Positions 49,937 through 59,202 are shown, numbered from the stretch's first letter. The stretch: 64,000 nucleotides of DNA from Pseudalkalibacillus hwajinpoensis (GCF_039851965.1 NZ_CP156674.1:1364001-1428000), one strand, 5' to 3'. The notes: a model not told the origin generated them from the letters alone. Numbers and translations: made by a program.

Positions 49937-50755
49937 TTACAATATATGTGTCGCCAAAGCTTGCTTCAAAGTACTGTGAGTTTGAATAGAAGAAAAATCA
50001 ATCCCAAGATGAACCATTGTCTGGGCGACTTCAGGACGTATTCCCGCAAGGATCCCTTTTACCCCAAGCAGTTCAAGTGAATAAATAATATTAAAAATGT
50101 TGTTTGCTACCATGGTATCAACAATGGTGACACCAGACAGATCAATAAAAAGATGCGTTAACCTTTTCTCGGTCGATTCTCTCAAAGCAGTTTCCATCAA
50201 CAGACTGGCTCGGTGCGTGTCGATATCACCAATAATCGGTAAAACCGCGACCCCTTCTAGAATAGGAACGACTGGAACAGAAAGCTCGAGAAATACTTCC
50301 TGTGCATGATTGAGTGTACTTTTATATGATGAAACGTAGGCCGTACTATAAGCATAAACAGCTTGATCCAGTACACTATCAAGGATACCTGTCACTCTAA
50401 AAATGGTTTGGACAGAACATGATACTTCTTTCGCAATTTCCTCTAAAACTTTTAAGATAGCCTGTCTGAGTGTAGCCGTGTTTTTAAGTGATTCATCCAG
50501 CTCTGCTCCATAACGGACGGCTAGTTCACCAGTTTCTCGGCCCCACTTCGTTACAAGTTCGGTCGAAACTTCAATTCCTTTGAGAATCGCATCTGCGAAA
50601 AATTGCATTAACTCTGCATTTAAATTAACTACCTGCTCGTAGTTGGATGGATCAGGATCCTGCACTAAGCTTTTTGCTATCTTAAATTTTCTTTCTTCAA
50701 TCGTTTTTCCAATCATAATCACTTCTTTTTCAATTGCAGGTTCTTGAATTGGCAT
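49937..50755 (-). CDS. RsbR-type STAS protein (stressosome component)
   Basis: A 272-residue paralogue of RsbRA. An N-terminal globin-like non-haem domain (about 20-145) precedes a STAS domain (about 155-270) with LTHLFIDLSGVTIVDTMVAN, in which the conserved threonines around positions corresponding to RsbRA T171 and T205 are present. In B. subtilis such proteins form stressosomes with RsbS and RsbT and tune SigB. Here no rsbS, rsbT or sigB gene is near, as for the B. subtilis paralogues RsbRB-RD. The start ATG 50755 has GGAGG eight bases upstream. Confidence 0.88.
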   Translation of the reverse strand: MPIQEPAIEKEVIMIGKTIEERKFKIAKSLVQDPDPSNYEQVVNLNAELMQFFADAILKGIEVSTELVTKWGRETGELAVRYGAELDESLKNTATLRQAILKVLEEIAKEVSCSVQTIFRVTGILDSVLDQAVYAYSTAYVSSYKSTLNHAQEVFLELSVPVVPILEGVAVLPIIGDIDTHRASLLMETALRESTEKRLTHLFIDLSGVTIVDTMVANNIFNIIYSLELLGVKGILAGIRPEVAQTMVHLGIDFSSIQTHSTLKQALATHIL

Positions 50756-50944
50756 AGCTTTAACCTCCGATATAAATCGAATCTCTCCTCTATTATAGAA
50801 GAACGAAATTTATTTTACATTAAAAACTTCAAAGGGTAACTTATTTTTATTATTATCCACCGCTTTATAGAGCCATTCACTTATTTTCTAACCACTACTT
50901 TACGACTTTTCCTTACCTTTTGAAAAACCTTTTTTTGAGATCAT

Positions 50945-51103
50945 GTTTGCTTTTTTTGGAGGACGTGTTATACTAAGGTTAATTATTGTTGTTCGGTACT
51001 GATTATTAAAGAATAGGCTACTTCAGAAAGTACTTACATCTCAAATGATTATGTAGAGCAGTAATAGTAATATTTGTGCAAAATGCACTTGGAGGATACA
51101 CAC
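50945..51103 (+). promoter_or_regulatory. Promoter and long leader of the cold-shock gene
   Basis: TTGCTT and TATACT (about 50948-50975), 16 bases apart, form a plausible SigA promoter. The transcript would have a leader of about 120 bases before the start codon, as is usual for csp genes where the leader folds in a temperature-dependent way. I see no gene in this 348-base gap. Confidence 0.5.
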
Positions 51104-51304
51104 ATGAATAAAGGTACAGTTAAATGGTTTAACGCAGAAAAAGGTTTTGGCTTCATCGAAGTTGAAGGCGGAGACGACGTATTCGTACACTTCTCAGCTA
51201 TTCAAGGCGAAGGTTTCAAAACTCTTGAAGAAGGTCAAACAGTTACTTTTGACACAGAGCAAGGTAACCGCGGACCACAAGCTACTAACGTAACTAAAGC
51301 GTAA
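51104..51304 (+). CDS. Cold-shock protein, CspB family
   Basis: A 66-residue single-domain RNA chaperone. The RNA-binding motifs are complete: RNP1 as NAEKGFGFIEV and RNP2 as DVFVHFSAI. Length and the high content of acidic residues match Bacillus CspB/CspC/CspD. ATG 51104 has GGAGG nine bases upstream. A terminator follows directly, so it is monocistronic. Confidence 0.95.
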   Translation: MNKGTVKWFNAEKGFGFIEVEGGDDVFVHFSAIQGEGFKTLEEGQTVTFDTEQGNRGPQATNVTKA

Positions 51305-51316
51305 CTAGCATATATT

Positions 51317-51350
51317 AAAAGGCTTTTCTCTCCGGAGGAAAGCCTTTTAT
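51317..51350 (+). terminator. Terminator of the csp gene
   Basis: AAAAGGCTTTTCTC and GAGGAAAGCCTTTT pair around TCCG and are followed by ATTTTG. Confidence 0.8.
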
Positions 51351-51354
51351 TTTG

Positions 51355-51759
51355 TTATTCTTCCTTTATTACATGCGTCCCTGCAATAAAATCGTGAATC
51401 GCTCTTCTATCCTCTCGCACAACTACCATGATCATACTTACTATAAAGCAAATTCCAACCGTGAGAGCGTAAAGCAAAGCGGATACAACAATCCTTAGTA
51501 ACATCGTAACAAAGCCTGGAGGATCACCATTCAATTTAACAATTCGGATACCGAGTATCCGCTTTCCTACGGTATACCCATACCATACAATCGGAACGAA
51601 AAAGTAATAAAGAAACTGCAATGCGCTACTCACTTCATCACCGTGTTGCCCCTCTATCACATAGCTATTCAGTAATGAAATCGGTACTCCTATAATAAAT
51701 CCATCTAATAGTAAAGCGGCAAATCGTGGCCAAAAGCCTACTGTTTCAGTTCCATTCAT
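51355..51759 (-). CDS. RDD family membrane protein
   Basis: A 134-residue protein with three or four membrane helices. The RDD motif residues appear as GFWPRFAALLLDGFIIG (R-x-x-A-x-x-x-D) and the C-terminal RREDRRAIHDFIAGTHVI-type ending, here VREDRRAIHDFIAGTHVI, is typical. Function is unknown; some RDD proteins act in Na+/H+ exchange. ATG 51759 has AAAGGA nine bases upstream. It is 18 bases downstream of the cupin gene on the same strand. Confidence 0.82.
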   Translation of the reverse strand: MNGTETVGFWPRFAALLLDGFIIGVPISLLNSYVIEGQHGDEVSSALQFLYYFFVPIVWYGYTVGKRILGIRIVKLNGDPPGFVTMLLRIVVSALLYALTVGICFIVSMIMVVVREDRRAIHDFIAGTHVIKEE

Positions 51760-51777
51760 CACACCTATTCCTTTCCC

Positions 51778-52167
51778 TCATATGGTCCTATCCAATTCAT
51801 CATTAGGGTGCTTTTCTCCTTTTTCTTTTAAAAACAAGTTTGGGTCCAAATCCCCTTCAATTGCAATGGCGGTCAATCCTTTTTCTGTAGTCGTTTCATG
51901 CCACTCATCCTTGCTCCAGAAGACAGCGTCTCCTGTGCTCACTTTAAACAATTCTTCCCCTTCGCCTCTCACCCAACCTTCACCAGTCACGATGAGCAGC
52001 AATTGATCTGTTACAGCTTGATGATAACCAATGATGCCGTCTGATTCTAAATACATCACACCTATATGAACACTCGAAGCAGTCTGAGAAATACGAGACA
52101 TGACAAAACGAGACCCAAATTTAGTGATCTCTTTGCCAGATTCTTTATTGAAATTGTAAATTTTCAT
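51778..52167 (-). CDS. Cupin-fold protein
   Basis: A 129-residue cupin. Strands carry GVMYLESDGIIGYHQAVTDQ, with His in the first metal-binding motif position, LLLIVTGEGWVRG and FWSKDEWHETTTEKG with the second motif His. No partner gene suggests a substrate. ATG 52167 follows GGGAGGC at good spacing. A reading to 52332 would add 55 residues with basic, non-cupin character and I reject it. Confidence 0.75.
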   Translation of the reverse strand: MKIYNFNKESGKEITKFGSRFVMSRISQTASSVHIGVMYLESDGIIGYHQAVTDQLLLIVTGEGWVRGEGEELFKVSTGDAVFWSKDEWHETTTEKGLTAIAIEGDLDPNLFLKEKGEKHPNDELDRTI

Positions 52168-52430
52168 ATTCAAAGCCTCCCGTCTGATCGAAACAATCAA
52201 TCGTGTTATATGTAAAAAAACAGATGAAACCAAGCTTCTAACAGGATTAGTTCCTTCTACAATCATTTTTGCTTCTCGCTGACGACAATGGTACTTATAG
52301 AATGACTCTGTTTCCAATTCTGTTATCGTCATAATATCCTTTAAATTCTTTTTTACCCCCTCTTACTTTATTCTCACTTCTTACATCTTTTCCCTTCTTT
52401 TCGACATGCAAAGCCATTAATTCAAATAAA

Positions 52431-52454
52431 CGCAGCCTCTCTTTGGAGGCTGCG
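52431..52454 (-). terminator. Terminator after the MBL hydrolase gene
   Basis: CGCAGCCTC and GAGGCTGCG form a 9-bp stem around TCTTTG, next to the stop codon of the minus-strand gene, with a T-rich tail on that strand. Confidence 0.7.
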
Positions 52455-52458
52455 CAGC

Positions 52459-53280
52459 TTATGTATGAAAAAGTTCACCCGACAGTGCACGGATGTACCT
52501 CTCCGCCGAATGTTGAACGGCTTGATCCGCATCGTTTGCAACCTTTTTATGAAAAGCATTGTAAATCTGGTTATATGTGAGTGGCTTTACCTTTTCAGCC
52601 ATTTCGTTTACTTTATTAACTGGAAGAGGAATTAAGTTTGGGTAGCTGTACATAAAACTAACCCAATTTTGATCAGCTACAACTTGAATGATATCACCGG
52701 TTAACAGGGTTCCTTTACCTTCATTTCCATTTCTCACGTGCAATACTGCGCCACCTTTAAAGTGACCGCCAAGACGGTAAATTGTTAATCCGTTCGCTAG
52801 TTCGAGCTTCTCCCCACTCCAGAACTGAATGTGCTCACTTTTCCTCATGACCCACTCTTGATCGTCTTCATGAATGTAGATTGGAACATTAAAAGCTTCA
52901 GCCCACTCTACTTGCGTTGAATAATAGTGTGGATGAGATAAGGCAATAGCATTAATGCCTCCAAGCTCATTCAAACGTTGGATTGTTTTAGGATCAAGGT
53001 AACTGATACAGTCCCAAAGCAGACTAAAATCCTTTTCCTGAACAACATATGCGGTCTGTCCAATCGCAAATGATGGCGACGTCGTAACACTATATAAACC
53101 CTGTTCCTCTTTAATGATTTCATTTTGAAATTGCTCTTGCTGCATAGCCTCTAGCGTTATCCATTCCTGTCCGTCAGGATTGACGTACTGTCGCTCTTCT
53201 AGACAAATTGGACATACTTCTGGTTTGTCCTCTGACAAAGGATACTGTGTTCCACAAGTAATACAAATAAATCGTTTCAT
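52459..53280 (-). CDS. MBL-fold hydrolase with N-terminal zinc ribbon
   Basis: A 273-residue protein. The N-terminus MKRFICITCGTQYPLSEDKP with VCPICLEERQYV is a four-Cys zinc ribbon or rubredoxin-like module. A degenerate metallo-beta-lactamase domain follows: IALSHPHYYSTQVEWAEAF (the usual H-x-H-x-D-H is altered), GGHFKGGAVLH and GTLLTGDIIQVV. Known bacterial proteins of this kind are annotated only as MBL-fold hydrolases. ATG 53280 follows GGAGTGAGAGAGGGA. It is a single gene. Confidence 0.83.
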   Translation of the reverse strand: MKRFICITCGTQYPLSEDKPEVCPICLEERQYVNPDGQEWITLEAMQQEQFQNEIIKEEQGLYSVTTSPSFAIGQTAYVVQEKDFSLLWDCISYLDPKTIQRLNELGGINAIALSHPHYYSTQVEWAEAFNVPIYIHEDDQEWVMRKSEHIQFWSGEKLELANGLTIYRLGGHFKGGAVLHVRNGNEGKGTLLTGDIIQVVADQNWVSFMYSYPNLIPLPVNKVNEMAEKVKPLTYNQIYNAFHKKVANDADQAVQHSAERYIRALSGELFHT

Positions 53281-53399
53281 TCCCTCTCTCACTCCTTCTT
53301 ATTCCGTAATCCTACCTGAACATCACTTTATATGGAAATTATAACCTTAATCTACCATCATGTCCTCAAGCCATTTTCTTATTTTTATTACGACTTTAG

Positions 53400-53522
53400 A
53401 TGGAGATAATCGAGTAAGGAGGCGGTGACTGCCCCCCGGACACCCTTGCCTCTGGCTAACGTTTACCACAAACCTTCACCGTTCAGGACTTGAACCTTAT
53501 GTGTACGCACATGCCGGCACAC
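53400..53522. other. GC-richer intergenic stretch with small hairpins
   Basis: This stretch is clearly richer in G and C than its flanks and holds GTTCA-GGACT-TGAAC (53481-53495), ATGTG-TACG-CACAT (about 53499-53512, a UNCG-type tetraloop) and a longer-range pair CGGTGA/TCACCG. No ORF. It could be a small RNA gene or a decayed repeat; strand unknown. Confidence 0.3.
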
Positions 53523-53528
53523 CAAAAA

Positions 53529-53556
53529 AAGCATCCCACCTTACGGTAGGATGCTT
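53529..53556 (-). terminator. Terminator after ltaS
   Basis: AAGCATCC and GGATGCTT extended by CACC/GGTA form a hairpin closed by TTAC, with a T run on the minus strand. Confidence 0.75.
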
Positions 53557-53561
53557 CTGAA

Positions 53562-55520
53562 TTACTTTTGTTCTTTTTCATGTTCAGGATTTTCCTGAAA
53601 TGGTTTTGTTTGATCAACAGTATAGTTGTAATCATCACGGTTTACAGGTTTAAATCCTTCAGGCTCATAGAACCTGAGTAGATCACCATAAACCACTTTA
53701 TCGGATAGCTCAAGTGATTCTTTAGCAAACTTGCCTGCCTGTTCACAAGCTTCTGCATCAACTTTTTCTCCAGTTGGATTTGCATAACACTGCTCATTAA
53801 CAGATGTAACTTCAGGCGTTACGAAATCACCGTTCCGGAAAGGTACAATCTCACGATGGTCTTCTGAAAGAAGATCTGAACCAAATGTGATAAACTCATC
53901 TGTTTCAACACCTAGAAGGTGGAGAACGGTATCTCTGATGTCCATATGTCCACCGTATTTGTGCACTTGCTTTCCTTCTACACCAGGAGCAGTGATGAAG
54001 AGTGGAACACGCTGCAATTGTGCGTTTTCGTATGGATTCATTTCTTTCCCCATTACTTCTTCCATCGCACTGTTATGATTGTTTGAAATACCGTAATGGT
54101 CTCCATACATCACGATAACCGTATTGTCATATAGACCAGATTCTTTAAGATCATTGAAGAATTGCTCAATGGACTCATCCATATATTTCGCTGTCTGGAA
54201 ATAACCATTTACTACTGAATCGTCTGTTTCAGGTGTAGGGAAATCCACGTCACCTTCATCCATTGTAAACGGATGGTGATTCGATAGTGTCAGCATCTTC
54301 GCATGGAATGGCTGTTCAAGACTTTCAAGATATGGCATGGATTGCTCAAAGAACGGTTTGTCTTTAAGACCATAGTTATGAACATCTTCTTCATTCATAT
54401 CATAGTAGCTTGCATCAAAGAATTTTTGAATACCAAACGATTTATACAGTTCATCACGGTTCCAGAATGTTTTCCCGTTCCCGTGTAATGATGCGGTCGA
54501 ATATCCTTTTTGTTCAAGAATAGCTGGCTGCGCTTGATACGTATTACGCGCTTTTTCCATCGCAACTGATCCACTTGGTAACGGATAAAGAGAGTTTGCC
54601 ATCATGAATTCAGCGTCAGACGTTTTCCCCTGTCCAACCTGATGGAAAATATTATCAAAATAGAATGTGTTCTGATCTTCTACAAGACTGTTTAAGAAAG
54701 GTGTTACTTCTTGACCATCAATTTCTTTCCCGATCACGAAGCTCTGAAGCGATTCAAGTGAAATATAGACAACATTCATTCCTTCAGCTTTCCCAAAGTA
54801 TTCTGGGTTAGGTTCAGTTCGGTTTGCTTCAACAAAGTTCCTAACATCTGTTAAATCATCACTGCTTGCAAAAGCACTCTGTGAGCTTGATTTAATTGTC
54901 GTCACAGCATCAAAGATCTGGTAGTTAAATTGACCCAGATACTTTACAAGATACGTACGATCAAATGAACGTGTCAGCAGTTGCGGACGATCTGTTTCTG
55001 CAAGTCCAAGGTTAACTGTGAAGAAGATGGCAGCAGCTGCAAAAACAAGACCGATTTTCTTCTTCTGTATCGGTGCCTGTGGTTTAACAACCTTAAATAG
55101 GATTAATCCTAGAATCAGCAGCGTATCAACAAAATAGAAAACATCAGAAACCTGCATTAACGCAAATGCACTATCTTTAAGCTCTCCCGCGTCATTTGAG
55201 TGCAGAACAGTTGGAAGTGTAATAAAATCGTTAAAGAAACGATAGTAAACGACATTGGCATATAGTACAAATGAAAGCAAGAAATCGATAATCAGAATGG
55301 CCCATGCTCGCTTACGTCCTTTAAAAAATAACGCAAGCCCAAAGAATAGAAGCAACGAGCTAATTGGATTTAATATGAGTAGAAAAGACTGCATGACATT
55401 TTTAATACCTAATTGAAATTCAGTTTGATAGACGGCATACGTCTTTAACCAGAATAGTAGAATGACGCCAAAGAACAATGTCCATGGGTTATTCAAATGA
55501 CCTTTTAATTGTTCACGCAT
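53562..55520 (-). CDS. ltaS: Lipoteichoic acid synthase (polyglycerolphosphate type)
   Basis: A 652-residue enzyme with five N-terminal membrane helices (residues about 10-180) and an extracellular sulfatase-like domain. The active-site Thr is in GQGKTSDAEFMM, and metal ligands appear in VVYISLESLQ, VIVMYGDHYGIS and LTLSNHHPFTM. It polymerises glycerol phosphate from phosphatidylglycerol onto the lipid anchor outside the membrane. ATG 55520 has GGAGG nine bases upstream. B. subtilis has four paralogues (LtaS, YfnI, YqgS, YvgJ); which one this corresponds to is not clear from the sequence alone. Confidence 0.92.
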   Translation of the reverse strand: MREQLKGHLNNPWTLFFGVILLFWLKTYAVYQTEFQLGIKNVMQSFLLILNPISSLLLFFGLALFFKGRKRAWAILIIDFLLSFVLYANVVYYRFFNDFITLPTVLHSNDAGELKDSAFALMQVSDVFYFVDTLLILGLILFKVVKPQAPIQKKKIGLVFAAAAIFFTVNLGLAETDRPQLLTRSFDRTYLVKYLGQFNYQIFDAVTTIKSSSQSAFASSDDLTDVRNFVEANRTEPNPEYFGKAEGMNVVYISLESLQSFVIGKEIDGQEVTPFLNSLVEDQNTFYFDNIFHQVGQGKTSDAEFMMANSLYPLPSGSVAMEKARNTYQAQPAILEQKGYSTASLHGNGKTFWNRDELYKSFGIQKFFDASYYDMNEEDVHNYGLKDKPFFEQSMPYLESLEQPFHAKMLTLSNHHPFTMDEGDVDFPTPETDDSVVNGYFQTAKYMDESIEQFFNDLKESGLYDNTVIVMYGDHYGISNNHNSAMEEVMGKEMNPYENAQLQRVPLFITAPGVEGKQVHKYGGHMDIRDTVLHLLGVETDEFITFGSDLLSEDHREIVPFRNGDFVTPEVTSVNEQCYANPTGEKVDAEACEQAGKFAKESLELSDKVVYGDLLRFYEPEGFKPVNRDDYNYTVDQTKPFQENPEHEKEQK

Positions 55521-55908
55521 GACCAAAAACCTCCTTACGAGTTTGCTCGTATTTCGTTCTATTTATTATAAATAAATTGTGAATTTGTTAATTTTATTTA
55601 AATGCTAATACTTGAGTATAATACGCCCATTTTTTTTTAATGTCAAATTCACCTCGAGTTCCTCACTTGACAGATTTCATGTTGGAAACGCTCTCTTAAC
55701 CTTCCGCTAAGATAGCTATAATGTATGTAACCATGCTGTTAAATAAGGGAATAAATCCTTTCCATTTAAAGGAGAGAAGCTGTAAACATTATCTCTTTAT
55801 GATCCATATCTTTTATTATCTGTTAATAATATCCTGTAATTTAACATACCTATTACGTTTATGTTCCACTTCAGGAACCAGTTTACATTTACAATTTGTG
55901 ACAAACTA
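55521..55908. other. Intergenic stretch, no supported gene
   Basis: About 390 AT-rich bases upstream of ltaS. TTGGAAACGCTCTC (about 55683) is loosely cre-like. A 62-codon plus-strand frame at 55721 lacks a binding site and has no protein-like composition. Confidence 0.4.
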
Positions 55909-55935
55909 AAAAGCGTCTCAATCGAGACGCTTTTC
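55909..55935 (-). terminator. Terminator of the MFS exporter gene
   Basis: AAAAGCGTCTC and GAGACGCTTTT form an 11-bp stem with an AATC loop and T-rich flanks. Confidence 0.8.
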
Positions 55936-55939
55936 CCTA

Positions 55940-57427
55940 TTATTCATTAACAGCTGTTTGCGGATCATGATGCTTTGCCGGTTCTTCCGGAAGTGCTTTA
56001 CGAATAAAGAGAGAAACGATCAAGCCAACAATCGCAAAGCCAAATGCAACAAGATAAACGAGCTCTACACCTGAAACAAGTGACTGACTGAGTGTTTCAG
56101 GGTTAGCAGGATTAGCCGCTTGATCTAAGTAGGCTTGTTGCCTTGTTGTCATGATACTGATGAAAACCGACACACCAATTGCGCCAGAGACTGGCTGCAG
56201 TGTGTTCATGATGGCTGTACCATGTGGATACAGGTGTTTCGGTAAACCGTTCAACCCATTTGTTTGTGCAGGCATCATAATGGCTGAGATTGATAGCATT
56301 AATAGAATATAGCTTACGACGATTAGCCAGATCGATGTATCAACCTTTAACGTACTGAATGTAAACATCACCACAGTAAGGACGAGAGATGCGGGGATGA
56401 TCAATTTCCTTGGACCAAATTTATCAAATAACTTACCCATGACTGGTGACATTAGACCATTTAACAGACTGCCTGGCAAAAGAATCAACCCAGCAGTTGC
56501 CGCTGTTAATGCAAGTGGACCCTGCATGTACATTGGGAGTATAATTTCTGATGAAAACATAGCCATTATAATAATGATGAAAAGAAGCACGGCTACTGTG
56601 AACATGGGGTACTTAAACACGCGAACATCAAGCATTGGTTCTTCTAATTTCAGCTGTCTGAACACGAAAAATATCAGTGCGATGACTCCGATTACAAGTG
56701 GAAAAAGAACTTTTGGAGCCAAAAAGCCCGCCTCTCCTTCTCCTGCAAAGCTGAAACCAAGAACAACACCGCCGAAACCGAGTGTAGACAGAATGATCGA
56801 GAAAATATCCACTTTCGGTTTTGTGACCTCTCCAACGTTCTTTAAGAATTTATAACCAAATCCGATGGAGAACAATGCAAAAGGGATCACTGTAATGAAA
56901 AGGTATCTCCAACCTAGATACTCTACAATAATACCTGAAAGTGTCGGCCCAATTGCAGGAGCAAACATAATGACGAGGCCAACTGTACCCATAACTGTTC
57001 CTCGCCGTTCAGGAGGAAACACAAGTAGAAATGTATTGAAGATAATAGGGATAAGCAATCCCGTTCCAGCTGCTTGAAGCAGCCTGCCTCCTAAAAGAAC
57101 CGTAAACGTTGGTGCTATCGCACAAATGACGGTTCCAATCGTAAAGATTGTCATGGTACCTAGAAACATTTGTCTTGTTGTATAAGATTGAAGTAAAAGT
57201 GCCGATATTGGCGTTAATATTCCCATCACTAACATAAATCCAGTCGCCATCCACTGTACGGTTGCAGGAGTTATGCTAAAGCGCTCCATTAAAGTAGTAA
57301 GGGCAATATTTAAAAGCGTTTCATTAAGAATAGCAAAGAATGCTCCTATAATGAGGGAAATGATTACTGGTTTTACATTAAAGTCAGGATCGTCTGCCAG
57401 AAATTCGTACGTTTGTTTATTTTCCAA
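55940..57427 (-). CDS. MFS drug exporter, DHA2 (EmrB/QacA) family
   Basis: A 495-residue protein with 14 predicted membrane helices, the DHA2 layout. Motifs include NETLLNIALTTLMERFSI (motif D1-like), MATGFMLVMGILTPISALL and GRLLQAAGTGLLIPI, with FPPERRGTVMG in the central loop. It expels drugs or other small hydrophobic compounds using the proton gradient; LmrB-type proteins of Bacillus are close. It is divergent from a PadR regulator gene 258 bases away, which might control both. Start ATG 57427 follows AGGAGGTATCGATA. Confidence 0.9.
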   Translation of the reverse strand: MENKQTYEFLADDPDFNVKPVIISLIIGAFFAILNETLLNIALTTLMERFSITPATVQWMATGFMLVMGILTPISALLLQSYTTRQMFLGTMTIFTIGTVICAIAPTFTVLLGGRLLQAAGTGLLIPIIFNTFLLVFPPERRGTVMGTVGLVIMFAPAIGPTLSGIIVEYLGWRYLFITVIPFALFSIGFGYKFLKNVGEVTKPKVDIFSIILSTLGFGGVVLGFSFAGEGEAGFLAPKVLFPLVIGVIALIFFVFRQLKLEEPMLDVRVFKYPMFTVAVLLFIIIIMAMFSSEIILPMYMQGPLALTAATAGLILLPGSLLNGLMSPVMGKLFDKFGPRKLIIPASLVLTVVMFTFSTLKVDTSIWLIVVSYILLMLSISAIMMPAQTNGLNGLPKHLYPHGTAIMNTLQPVSGAIGVSVFISIMTTRQQAYLDQAANPANPETLSQSLVSGVELVYLVAFGFAIVGLIVSLFIRKALPEEPAKHHDPQTAVNE

Positions 57428-57635
57428 TTATCGATACCTCCTTTTTCCGGAACATTTTGTCGGTTAAAACAATCGTTTCTTACTATAATGACCGTTCAAA
57501 AATGTTCTAAACATCAGTCCATATCTTACTATATCTATGATGTTATTGAAAGAATTTGCGCTTATTCCCTAGCCATTTGTAAAGGGTTTGTTAAACATTC
57601 GCTCTACTTCTTCTAGCCAATAGATAAATGGATTA

Positions 57636-57660
57636 TTATAATATCGATATTCGATATCGC
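57636..57660 (+). promoter_or_regulatory. Candidate PadR operator
   Basis: ATATCGATATTCGATATCG contains overlapping inverted copies of CGATAT directly after TATAAT-like sequence and about 25 bases before the PadR start. Its position and symmetry suit an autoregulatory site. Confidence 0.5.
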
Positions 57661-57685
57661 AGAATGATATTAGGAAGGTGATCTT

Positions 57686-57994
57686 CTGGATAACAAAGTA
57701 CTACGTAAACTTTTCCTTGGCTTTATTCAAATTTACATTCTCCATCATGCGAAGGAGGAAGCCATTTACGGATCATGGATGCTTAAAGAACTCATGGATC
57801 ATGGATATGAGATAAGCGCTGGCACTCTTTACCCGATTCTCCACACGATGGAAAAGGATGAATTGCTAACGAAAGAAGAAAAAAATGTGAATGGAAAAAT
57901 CCGAAAATACTATCGCACGAATGGTAAAGGTGAGCACATTCTAACAGAAGTTAAAGCGAAAGCATACGAACTATTTAAAGAAATAAAAGATTAA
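57686..57994 (+). CDS. PadR family regulator with apparent CTG start
   Basis: A 102-residue PadR-type winged-helix protein. KLFLGFIQIYILHHAKEEAI, YGSWMLKELMDHGYEISAGT and LYPILHTMEKDELL form the complete DNA-binding domain. The first ATG in frame (57779) would remove its first 31 residues. In-frame upstream codons hold a stop at 57680, and no ATG, GTG or TTG lies between, so CTG 57686, behind AAGGTGAT, is the best start. It is 12 bases from chrA and probably regulates it in response to chromate or a related signal; that is inference. Confidence 0.82.
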   Translation: MDNKVLRKLFLGFIQIYILHHAKEEAIYGSWMLKELMDHGYEISAGTLYPILHTMEKDELLTKEEKNVNGKIRKYYRTNGKGEHILTEVKAKAYELFKEIKD

Positions 57995-58006
57995 CGGGGG
58001 TAACCA

Positions 58007-59194
58007 ATGCCTGACAAAACCAATATCAAAACATTTCTCGAAATCTTACTTGTATCAACCCGCCTGGGTCTTACTTCTTTTGGAGGCCCAGTTGCCCACC
58101 TAGCTTACTTTAAAGAAGAATACATCGATCGAAGAAAATGGCTCGATGAAAAAATGTACGCTGACATTATTGCGCTCTGTCAATTTCTACCTGGTCCAGC
58201 AAGCAGCCAGGTTGGCATCGCCATCGGAATGATGCGTGGTGGTATAGTAGGTGGATTTCTCTCCTGGTTCGGCTTTACGATGCCTTCGATCATCATCCTT
58301 GTCGTCTTTGCGATGCTCTATCAAACCTTCTCACTCGGTGAGGATACGTTTATTCACAGTTTGAAAATTGTTGCAGCAGCTGTTGTACTCCATGCTATCA
58401 TCGGCCTCGGAAAAAAGCTCACGCCTGATAAAACAAGGCTCTCCATTGCCCTTATTGCTGCATTGATCATGCTCCTTTATCCATCAGCCTGGATGCAGCT
58501 TGTGATCATCGCAGGAGCTGGTATCCTTGGACTTCGTCTTTTTACAAATATGACTGAAACAACTATTAAACCATTTTCCGTTTCAATATCAAAGAAAACT
58601 GGTGTTTCAGCACTGCTTTTGCTTGGAACACTTCTTATCGCCTTACCAATCATTAATCGAATGACCGATCATTCTTTGCTTAACCTATTCGACATCTTTT
58701 TCCGTGTAGGTGCACTTGTATTTGGTGGAGGACACGTCGTTCTTCCGATGATCGAGAGAGAAATAGTGCCACAGGAAATGCTTACTCTCGACCAGTTTTT
58801 GGCCGGGTATGGAATGGCACAGGCTGTTCCTGGCCCTCTTTTCACCTTTGCAAGCTATCTAGGCACAATGTTAGAAGGAGTTACAGGTGCTTTCGTTGTA
58901 ACCATTGCGATCTTCCTCCCATCCTTTCTATTTATTATTGCCGCTCTTCCATTTTTAAATGAGTTGAGAAGCCATTCATCATTCCAGAAGATCCTCATTG
59001 GAGTTAACGCAAGTGTCGTCGGAATATTACTTGCAGCCTTTTATGATCCAGTCCTTAAGAGTGCAATCGTGACCGGAGCTGATTTCGCATTAGCTGCCAT
59101 TCTGTTCGCCCTACTCTCGATCTGGAAGCTCCCCGCCTGGATGATCGTCATTATTGGCGTTTTGGGTGGCTATATTCTTCAATTGATTAGTTAA
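58007..59194 (+). CDS. chrA: ChrA chromate transporter (long-chain CHR family)
   Basis: A 395-residue protein with two homologous CHR domains, about 10 membrane helices. Domain 1 has SFGGPVAHLAYFKEEYI and CQFLPGPASSQVGIAIG; domain 2 repeats the pattern as VFGGGHVVLPMIEREIV and MAQAVPGPLFTFASYLG. Members export chromate, lowering its toxicity. The start ATG 58007 follows CGGGGGTAACC. It is the second gene of a padR-chrA pair, a frequent arrangement in Bacilli, and ends at a terminator. Confidence 0.92.
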   Translation: MPDKTNIKTFLEILLVSTRLGLTSFGGPVAHLAYFKEEYIDRRKWLDEKMYADIIALCQFLPGPASSQVGIAIGMMRGGIVGGFLSWFGFTMPSIIILVVFAMLYQTFSLGEDTFIHSLKIVAAAVVLHAIIGLGKKLTPDKTRLSIALIAALIMLLYPSAWMQLVIIAGAGILGLRLFTNMTETTIKPFSVSISKKTGVSALLLLGTLLIALPIINRMTDHSLLNLFDIFFRVGALVFGGGHVVLPMIEREIVPQEMLTLDQFLAGYGMAQAVPGPLFTFASYLGTMLEGVTGAFVVTIAIFLPSFLFIIAALPFLNELRSHSSFQKILIGVNASVVGILLAAFYDPVLKSAIVTGADFALAAILFALLSIWKLPAWMIVIIGVLGGYILQLIS

Positions 59195-59202
59195 AAAAAG
59201 TA

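Noticed and set aside
52168..52332. N-terminal extension of the cupin protein
   Set aside because: The extra 55 residues are basic and unlike cupins, and a strong ribosome binding site precedes the internal ATG at 52167.
55721..55909. 62-codon plus-strand ORF downstream of the MFS gene
   Set aside because: No ribosome binding site, composition of AT-rich noncoding DNA, and its end runs into a terminator.
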